DNA of 29,979 bases, from contig JAXHVA010000051.1 in the NCBI GenBank assembly GCA_034189035.1, positions 1-29,979 of the forward strand. Reading direction: 5' to 3'. The stretch is from JAUXFK01 sp034189035. Its GTDB lineage: Bacteria; Desulfobacterota; UBA8473. The position numbers and the translations under genes were made by a program. The notes under the pieces were generated by a model that worked only from the letters and a program-made list of their open reading frames with translations, was not told the DNA's origin and ran no database searches. This document shows, one piece after another, positions 24,445 to 29,979 of the stretch. The stretch's first letter is position 1, and every line of letters starts with the position of its first letter.

Positions 24445-25233
24445 CTATCTTCCCTTATAGACCGGTGTCCTCTTTTCAGCAAAGGCAAGAGGGCCTTCTT
24501 TCACGTCTTCGGTCTGGAAAAGGTTTTGTATCATGAGACTCTCCAGCTTTAAGCCCTCATCGAATGGAACGCGCATCCCTCTGTATGCTGCTTCTTTTAC
24601 TGCCCTGACTGCTAGGGGACCGTTTTCGCAAAGGCGATTCGCAAGACCTGTCGCAGCGGACATGAGCTCAGCCTGAGGGACTACCTTATTCACAAGCCCG
24701 ATACGCAAAGCTTCTTGTGCATCGACGAAATCACCGGTCATCAGTATCTCCAATGCCTTACCAAAGGGAACAAGCCGAGGCAATCTCTGTGTGCCCCCCC
24801 AACCCGGCATGAGACTCTGTTTGGTCTCCATCAGTCCCAAACGTGCAGTGTCCGCGGCAATCCTGAGATCGCAAGTCATGGCCAATTCAAGACCTCCGCC
24901 TGTAGCCACACCATTAATCGCAGCAATAAACGGCTTCCATACCTCCAAACCTCGCATGGGATAAATCTCAGGCCACGGGGGGAAGACTGCCCGGCCCTCT
25001 TTTAATGACTCCATCTGCCATTTTGCAATCTCTTTTAAGTCTGCCCCGGCTGAAAATGCCCTGTCCCCTGTACCGGTTACGACGGTTATCCATATATCGG
25101 GATCATCCCTGACATCGATCCAGGCCTTTGTTATCTCCTTTAATACCTCAGAACTGATGGCATTCATCGCTTCAGGACGGTTTAAGGTAATATAGGCAAT
25201 CTTATCTTTCTTTTCATATAATACGACGGACAT
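24445..25233 (-). CDS. Enoyl-CoA hydratase/isomerase (crotonase family)
   Basis: This is a 262-residue crotonase with both catalytic glutamates in place: E116 in GGGLELAMTCD and E136 in LGLMETKQSLMPGWGGTQRL, by alignment to rat mitochondrial hydratase Glu144 and Glu164. The oxyanion-hole segment is AFSAGADLKEI. It would add water to a trans-2-enoyl-CoA to give the (S)-3-hydroxyacyl-CoA. It starts behind AAAAGGAGG. It lies between a MaoC-fold gene and a second crotonase in the leftward unit; both hydration stereochemistries are thus encoded within a few kilobases. Confidence 0.94.
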   Translation of the reverse strand: MSVVLYEKKDKIAYITLNRPEAMNAISSEVLKEITKAWIDVRDDPDIWITVVTGTGDRAFSAGADLKEIAKWQMESLKEGRAVFPPWPEIYPMRGLEVWKPFIAAINGVATGGGLELAMTCDLRIAADTARLGLMETKQSLMPGWGGTQRLPRLVPFGKALEILMTGDFVDAQEALRIGLVNKVVPQAELMSAATGLANRLCENGPLAVRAVKEAAYRGMRVPFDEGLKLESLMIQNLFQTEDVKEGPLAFAEKRTPVYKGR

Positions 25234-25329
25234 TGAATACCTCCTTTTTATTAATTAATATAAAGATATAGGGCGTTTATTTACAGTACAGACCCTAAGC
25301 ATCAACTCGTACTTATAAAATTCTCTTTC

Positions 25330-26205
25330 TCAGTCTTTTTCATTCGAGCTGAATTGATCGTGAAGCCCATGAAAACCGGCCTTCTTTCCTTTGTCCCTCC
25401 TCTCTTTAAAGAAATTGTATTCGCCGGGATACCAGTGCACATTTGTACCCAGAGTATGGGTCAGACCGGCAATGTCCCATCCTGCCAGTATCCCCATCTG
25501 AGAATACGTCTGCTGTCGTGATGCCTTGCCTATGGCGATTACATCCCGTCCGAGTGTGGCAATATCTTTTGCTAGTTTGTACGCTACTTCATCGAGCTTA
25601 TCACTCGGAGCCACCCTATTTACGAGTCCGATATCCAGAGCTTCAGCAGCAGTTACTTTTCTTCCTGTTAACCAGATGTCAAGTGCCCGCTTTAGACCGT
25701 ATATTACAACTGCCAGGGGACTGACCTGACCGCCAAATGCCAGCCTCTGCTCTCGATGGCTGAACAGTGCATCCTCAGAGGCAACCGCCAGATCGCAGCA
25801 TTCAGTTATCATAATCCCTTCACCAAAAGCAATGCCCTGTACCACGGCAATGGTGATCTTTGGAAAGAGAAACAACCTGCGAAAAGTCTTTTCCATCCAG
25901 GTATTATCAACCTTTAAACGTGGCTGCTGACCCACGCGTTTCCCAGGTTCCATCCCGTATATAAATCCCACTCTGCTTAGGTCATGTCCAGCGCAAAATG
26001 CCTTTCCTGCGGCTTTGATCAATACCACCTTTATCTCATCATCCTTTTCCGCCAGATTCAGTGCATCCCTGTAAAAGCTGTCAGCGATCCCTCCATCACC
26101 CGGAAAATCCATGGCATTCAATTTTTCCGGATAATTCAAAGTAATCGTCGCAATACTGCCGTCCTTTTCATAGATCACCCGATTCAGTTCTTTCCTTTCA
26201 ACCAT
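25330..26205 (-). CDS. Crotonase-family protein with one catalytic glutamate replaced
   Basis: This is a 291-residue crotonase-fold protein. FCAGHDLSRVG forms the oxyanion region, and AFGEGIMITECCDLAVAS is the second hallmark. At the position of the first hydratase glutamate there is Met132; the second glutamate is kept as E152 (SHREQRLAFGG). Proteins with one of the two glutamates are often isomerases, hydrolases or dehalogenase-like members rather than simple hydratases. The C-terminus is longer than usual and ends in a charged tail. It starts behind AAGGAGAGG and is transcribed with the thiolase upstream, 104 nt away. Substrate unknown. Confidence 0.88.
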   Translation of the reverse strand: MVERKELNRVIYEKDGSIATITLNYPEKLNAMDFPGDGGIADSFYRDALNLAEKDDEIKVVLIKAAGKAFCAGHDLSRVGFIYGMEPGKRVGQQPRLKVDNTWMEKTFRRLFLFPKITIAVVQGIAFGEGIMITECCDLAVASEDALFSHREQRLAFGGQVSPLAVVIYGLKRALDIWLTGRKVTAAEALDIGLVNRVAPSDKLDEVAYKLAKDIATLGRDVIAIGKASRQQTYSQMGILAGWDIAGLTHTLGTNVHWYPGEYNFFKERRDKGKKAGFHGLHDQFSSNEKD

Positions 26206-26309
26206 TTTCCTCTCCTTTTTCTCCCGTTATGAACCTGTAGGGTTAGGTATAAAAAAATACGGATAGAATACAGTATTCAATACAATGAACAGATAGAGCA
26301 AAGGCTGGT

Positions 26310-27488
26310 TTAATCCTTTCTTCCGAGTATTGTAACTATAGGCATAAGCATTCCCGGATGCCCTCCCTGGGCCATGGCAAGACCAAGGGCAGGGTTTTTT
26401 ATCTGCCTTGGACCTGCATTGCCCAATAATTGATTGTAAAGATCATAACACATACGCAGCCCTGTTGCGCCGATCGGATGACCAAAAGCCTTCAGCCCAC
26501 CATCAGAATTTACAGGCAGTTCTCCCTCCAAGGTAAAGGTCCCGGCTTCAACATCCTGTATTGCCTTTCCTTGTTTACTAAAACCGAGGGCCTCATACTC
26601 CAACAGCTCTGCGATTGTAAAGCAGTCATGGAGCTGGGCACAACTGATCTCTTTACGAGGATCTTTTACCCCTGCAGCCGCATAGGCCTGTTTTCCTGCA
26701 GCGATTGTTTCAGGTAAACGGTCATATTTGTAATCGATATCCTCTTTTCCCAATCCTGGCCCCATGGCCAGTCCGAATCCTTTTATAAGTATATAATCCT
26801 TCTTAAAAGACGAAGCCAAGTCCGCTTTGCAGATGATGGCAGCAGCGGACCCATCGGTTGTGGGGCAGCAATCAAAGAGACCCAGTGGCCATGCAATGAT
26901 TGGAGCCTGAAGCGCCCTCTCTATTGTGATATCTTTTTGAAAATGGGCTTTGGGCGACATTGTTCCATTATGGTGATTCTTAACAGAAATTTTTGCCAAT
27001 GCCTTTTTTCCCTCTTCCGGCGGGATATTATGGATCTCAAAATACCTGGTCGCTGCTAATGCCCAGCGACCTGGTGCGGTAAATCCCTGTCCGTATACCG
27101 GATGGCTGAAAAATTCGGGTAATCCGCTGAGTCCGCTGTCTTTTAACTTTTCTACGCCAACAACCAGGACAATATCGTAAAGACCAACGGCAACTGCAGT
27201 AGCAGCGTTTCTCAGGGCGTCCATGCCTGTAGCACATGCGTTTTCTATCCTGCTAATCGGTATGTTCCTGAGCTTTAAGGGGAGCGCAAGGGTCATCCCG
27301 CCGGCCCCTGAGCTCATGGTTCCAAACCATGCTGCCTGAATATCCTCAGTAGAGACTCCTGCATCAGTAAAAGCTTCGTAAGCAGCATCGATAATCATGT
27401 CTTCTACGCTTTGGCCCCAGTTCTCTCCAAACTTTGTACAACCCATACCAATTATGGCAACCTTGTCTTTCAGTGCATCAACTTTCAT
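26310..27488 (-). CDS. SCP2-type thiolase (acyl-CoA thiolase or aldolase-like)
   Basis: This is a 392-residue thiolase-superfamily protein of the SCP2/SCP-x group. The nucleophile is C85 in ENACATGMDALRNA. LHDCFTIAELLEYEALGF (H287) and NSDGGLKAFGHPIGATG (H337) are the other active-site loops. The C-terminal cysteine of classical thiolases (CxG) is not present; the end reads AQGGHPGMLMP. SCP2-type thiolases that act on complex substrates commonly need a DUF35 partner (BbsA-BbsB, ChsH2-Ltp2, archaeal thiolase). Here the only DUF35 domain is fused to the HMGCS-like protein encoded immediately upstream, 22-nt gap. Likely role: C-C cleavage of a 3-oxoacyl-CoA or a retro-aldol cleavage. Confidence 0.9.
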   Translation of the reverse strand: MKVDALKDKVAIIGMGCTKFGENWGQSVEDMIIDAAYEAFTDAGVSTEDIQAAWFGTMSSGAGGMTLALPLKLRNIPISRIENACATGMDALRNAATAVAVGLYDIVLVVGVEKLKDSGLSGLPEFFSHPVYGQGFTAPGRWALAATRYFEIHNIPPEEGKKALAKISVKNHHNGTMSPKAHFQKDITIERALQAPIIAWPLGLFDCCPTTDGSAAAIICKADLASSFKKDYILIKGFGLAMGPGLGKEDIDYKYDRLPETIAAGKQAYAAAGVKDPRKEISCAQLHDCFTIAELLEYEALGFSKQGKAIQDVEAGTFTLEGELPVNSDGGLKAFGHPIGATGLRMCYDLYNQLLGNAGPRQIKNPALGLAMAQGGHPGMLMPIVTILGRKD

Positions 27489-27510
27489 GATTTTTCTCCT
27501 ATAAAAATTA

Positions 27511-28929
27511 CTATCTTATGGGTCTACATTTCCAAAAATAGTTATAAAACCCCTCTGCTTCACTCATCTTCTTAAAGGTCATCTCCACTGGTATACCTAC
27601 TTTCACAGAATCAGGGTCTCGATCGCTCATATTACAGAAAACACGGATTCCGTCTTCAACACCGAGATGGACAATACTCGTTATGATTGGGGGGTCTATT
27701 GACTGTGCAAGAAAGTCCTTGGAAAAGGTAAAGAGCGTCCCTTTTTTGTCGGCGAGTCTCACTATATCGTACTCATCCTTGGTACGGCAATAGGCACAGA
27801 CCCGCTGTGGAGGGAAGAACAACCTGCCGCAACCCTTACATTTACTCGCATAGAAACCGAGAACCATCTTTTTGTCTCTATGAAGCACTGCAGCAGAAGA
27901 TATGGCCGGAGGCCTGCGTCTTCCTGTCTCTATTCTCATCAATTTCTTCATCTGCAGATACTTTTCATAATTCTTAATGAGCATCTTCGAATGAAGGAAA
28001 CCTGCTATGCCCCGCCTGTGAGAGTTTTGAGGAAATTCCTTTTTCAAGTGTATTGAAAAGACATCGCAGCCATCTCCGTAATTGATAAGTAAAAGTCTGT
28101 CGTTCGCCTTTGCCTGTTCCAAACAATCGACCAACATCATCAATGCATGAGCAGTACCTGTATTGCCAATTTCATCGAATAAAGGTCTTTGTAACTGCTC
28201 TTTTTCCAATTTCAATGCCCTCGCTATATCGAGGTGTCGGCGCTTATCAGGTGCATAATGAATAACCTTTGCGAAATCTTTTGTAGCCAGTCCTGTCTTT
28301 TGAAAGAAGAGATTTACTGCTTCACGGACATTCGATGTATACCCTTTTGTAAAGACAAAACGGTCCTCCCACATCTTTACATAGATATCTTCCTGGGTTC
28401 GCCATACATCAACAATCTCTTCTACATGGCTATAAGTCTCAGAGATCAAAGCATTGCCTTCGCTCCCTATGATAAGAGCTGCCGCTCCATCTCCAAAGAG
28501 CGGCTCTAAATTTGAACCAGGAACGCCCAAACGACAATCCGAAACCACGACCAGCACATTCTTCTTTGGATCCGCTGAAACTGCATCCAAAGCCGCCTTC
28601 AATGCATTTGTACCTGCCCTTAAGGAACCGGAAAAATCTGCACTGAGAATGTCCCGAGGCAAATCCAGAGCACTTGCGATTAAAGCCGCTGCCTGTTTTT
28701 CTCGATACGGGGAGGTCGTACTCGCAAAATACAGGGCATGGATGTCTTTTGGATTAAACCCAATCAGAGAGTCCATCCCTGCTTCTACAGCCATTGTTAT
28801 GCAGTCTTCGTCATAATTAACAACCGCTTTTTCACCGCCCAAGTTGACACCCCCCCAGGCTCTGGTGACCTCTTCCTTTTGCAAACGGTAAAAAGGGATA
28901 TAAGCCCCCGTTGATCTAATACATGCCAT
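27511..28929 (-). CDS. HMG-CoA synthase-like protein fused to a DUF35 (zinc ribbon-OB) domain
   Basis: This is a 472-residue fusion. Residues 1-about 320 follow archaeal HMG-CoA synthase: STGAYIPFYRL, EDCITMAVEAG, GDGAAALIIG, and DEIGNTGTAHALMMLVD. Residues about 360-472 are DUF35: a zinc ribbon (CKGCGRLFFPPQRVCAYC) and an OB-fold part. By motif alignment the catalytic cysteine of HMGCS (ACKAGT) is Leu103 (SLRAGT) and the acid/base glutamate (SESHPY) is Thr71 (STTSPY); the active-site histidine is retained (H224). I start at ATG 28929, eight nt after GGAG, not at ATG 28935, which is only two nt from it. It is the first gene of the leftward unit, directly before the SCP2-type thiolase. A scaffold or substrate-channelling role is more likely than HMG-CoA synthesis. 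Confidence 0.85.
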   Translation of the reverse strand: MACIRSTGAYIPFYRLQKEEVTRAWGGVNLGGEKAVVNYDEDCITMAVEAGMDSLIGFNPKDIHALYFASTTSPYREKQAAALIASALDLPRDILSADFSGSLRAGTNALKAALDAVSADPKKNVLVVVSDCRLGVPGSNLEPLFGDGAAALIIGSEGNALISETYSHVEEIVDVWRTQEDIYVKMWEDRFVFTKGYTSNVREAVNLFFQKTGLATKDFAKVIHYAPDKRRHLDIARALKLEKEQLQRPLFDEIGNTGTAHALMMLVDCLEQAKANDRLLLINYGDGCDVFSIHLKKEFPQNSHRRGIAGFLHSKMLIKNYEKYLQMKKLMRIETGRRRPPAISSAAVLHRDKKMVLGFYASKCKGCGRLFFPPQRVCAYCRTKDEYDIVRLADKKGTLFTFSKDFLAQSIDPPIITSIVHLGVEDGIRVFCNMSDRDPDSVKVGIPVEMTFKKMSEAEGFYNYFWKCRPIR

Positions 28930-29139
28930 AATCATATCTCCTTCTATGAATTAGATAGTATCCATCCAGAAACGATTTTGTTCGAGATCAATCAAGGCGA
29001 AGATCTTAACTGCCTCAAAGAAAGATGGTTTTGCATTTCACAGGGCAAGCATGAATATTTGAATATATTTACAAGAGTGAAAATCTGAGCTTTACACAGA
29101 GATGATGCAAAAGGCCATTTCTGAACGGACGATTAAAAT

Positions 29140-29174
29140 GTGAAACAAAACTCCCGTTTCACAATGTTCATTGT
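29140..29174. promoter_or_regulatory. Two adjacent operator-like dyads
   Basis: GTGAAAC (29140-29146) and GTTTCAC (29156-29162) form a perfect 7-bp inverted pair with a 9-nt centre. Immediately next is ACAATG-TT-CATTGT (29161-29174). They lie about 210 bp upstream of the first gene of the beta-oxidation unit. GAAAC/GTTTC half-sites occur in operators of fatty-acid regulators such as PsrA, but the spacing here differs. The regulator is not in the window. Confidence 0.35.
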
Positions 29175-29929
29175 TTCCCCCTACAAAAACTTCCTTTTTT
29201 TTCTAAATGCAATTGTATCTACTTTGGATTTGTCTAGGCATTTTCTTAAAACCCATTTAAGGGGGGTTTAATTGCCTGAAAATACTCATTCTTTACTTCA
29301 TCAAGATGGGGAATTCAAACGTATTGTGATATTTTCTACAAAGGGATTTTTTCATTTTTTAGGGCGATGGAATCGTAAGTTGGGATCTAGTAGATATCTC
29401 GTGAAATTTAGATTTTATCAATTTTATCAATAACAGAACGGTTGAGAAAAAACAAGTCAAAATTAAGAGATAAACTTAAACTAATCGAATTTTATAATAG
29501 TTTAGCTGTTTGAAAAAGCGTTACTTCAAGGACGGTCAAATTCTAATCTGAGTAAAGCTCGTATCCAAGTGATCGTAAATAAAGAATAATATATCACTAT
29601 TCAATTCAGTAGATCTATTTATTAAACTATTTCAGATATTAAATCTGAGGTTATCCTCTGTTCTTTATTAACGCTCACTAAGACACTTAGAAATATGCGC
29701 ATTAAGATGTGAAAGCTCTTGAAGCTTGGTGATAGCAAAAGTAATTCCGATTTTTAAAAAGTACACGAAAAATAGGATCGAAATTAAAGAAAGAGGAGAT
29801 TTTCATTCGATTTGTTTTTCTCTTGAAATATAATTTGTATTATCTTATATTAATTACAGTAATTTCCGGTTAGAAAATTGCATGTATTCATCAAAAAAGG
29901 TCAAAAAAGCAGAATAAGTCATTTTTTCC

Positions 29930-29979
29930 TTGACATATTATTAGTAATGTACTGAGTGGCATGGTTCGTAATGACTAAT
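29930..29979 (+). promoter_or_regulatory. -35 box with an overlapping imperfect dyad at the window edge
   Basis: TTGACA at 29930-29935 points right, with no good -10 hexamer at 16-18 bp. ATTAGTAATGTAC (from about 29939) and the final bases, whose reverse complement is ATTAGTCATTACG, form an imperfect inverted pair reaching the window end. This would suit a repressor-controlled promoter of a gene outside the window. Confidence 0.25.

Larger units (their letters stand above)
28930..29979. other. AT-rich stretch of about 1 kb without a recognised gene
   Basis: No coding region could be supported on either strand, and no RNA gene was recognised. It carries the dyads at 29140-29174 and an incomplete promoter-like region at its right end. 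It may be the regulatory region between the leftward beta-oxidation unit and a rightward gene beyond the window. Confidence 0.45.

Noticed and set aside
1..29979. tRNA, rRNA, CRISPR array or intact transposase
   Set aside because: None could be recognised by reading; the repeats found are isolated dyads or small inverted-repeat elements, not regularly spaced arrays.

Overview
The window looks like a chromosomal segment of an anaerobic, moderately AT-rich bacterium, most likely a Desulfobacterota (former Deltaproteobacteria) of the sulfate-reducing or syntrophic, acid-degrading kind. This is inferred from gene content: a ferredoxin-dependent 2-oxoacid oxidoreductase linked to HdrA/MvhD/HdrD-like electron-transfer proteins, many acyl-CoA beta-oxidation genes (two acyl-CoA dehydrogenases, two crotonases, MaoC-type hydratases, an MFE-2-like SDR, an SCP2-type thiolase), TatT lipoproteins, and an HMG-CoA-synthase-like/DUF35 fusion. 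No rRNA, tRNA or CRISPR array was seen, and no intact IS transposase.

Layout. 1-1205: decayed DNA with a 17-bp inverted repeat and the wreck of a VapC-type toxin gene followed by a broken antitoxin-like gene. 1206-6328 (leftward): nadK, recN and an acyl-CoA dehydrogenase, then a second acyl-CoA dehydrogenase behind a ~200-bp palindromic element. A near-consensus sigma-70 promoter (6447-6474) lies upstream of nadK. 6605-7522 (rightward): an orphan ArnD-type polysaccharide deacetylase. 7576-15601 (leftward): korD-korA-korB-korC, then a 1130-residue NfnB/GltD-HdrA-like flavo-iron-sulfur protein, an MvhD-like protein and an HdrD-like protein. Four junctions in this group are ATGA overlaps, which argues for one transcription unit despite a 173-bp inverted-repeat element between korA and korB. 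15602-18959: a gene-poor stretch, then a tandem duplication of about 1.25 kb carrying two TatT-family lipoproteins with their leaders. The second leader holds a ~101-bp MITE-like insertion. 19262-20482: a divergent class-I aminotransferase with a TTG start. 21080-23031 (rightward): a MaoC pair (the first member frameshifted in a T7 run) and an SDR. 23109-28929 (leftward, convergent, meeting at a strong terminator): HMGCS-like/DUF35 fusion, SCP2-type thiolase, two crotonases and a tandem MaoC-fold protein. 28930-29979: AT-rich, non-coding, with operator-like dyads.

Working together (inference): the right-hand block encodes a peripheral beta-oxidation route for a non-standard acyl-CoA (branched, alicyclic, aromatic-derived or steroid-derived): hydration by MaoC or crotonase, oxidation by the SDR, cleavage by the thiolase with a DUF35 partner. 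The acyl-CoA dehydrogenases could supply the first oxidation. The kor-hdr block would generate reduced ferredoxin from a 2-oxoacid and pass electrons to NAD(P) and a disulfide- or quinone-like acceptor. The most unusual items are the NfnB-HdrA fusion with its two degenerate nucleotide-binding modules, and the HMGCS-like/DUF35 protein that has lost its nucleophile next to an SCP2 thiolase.
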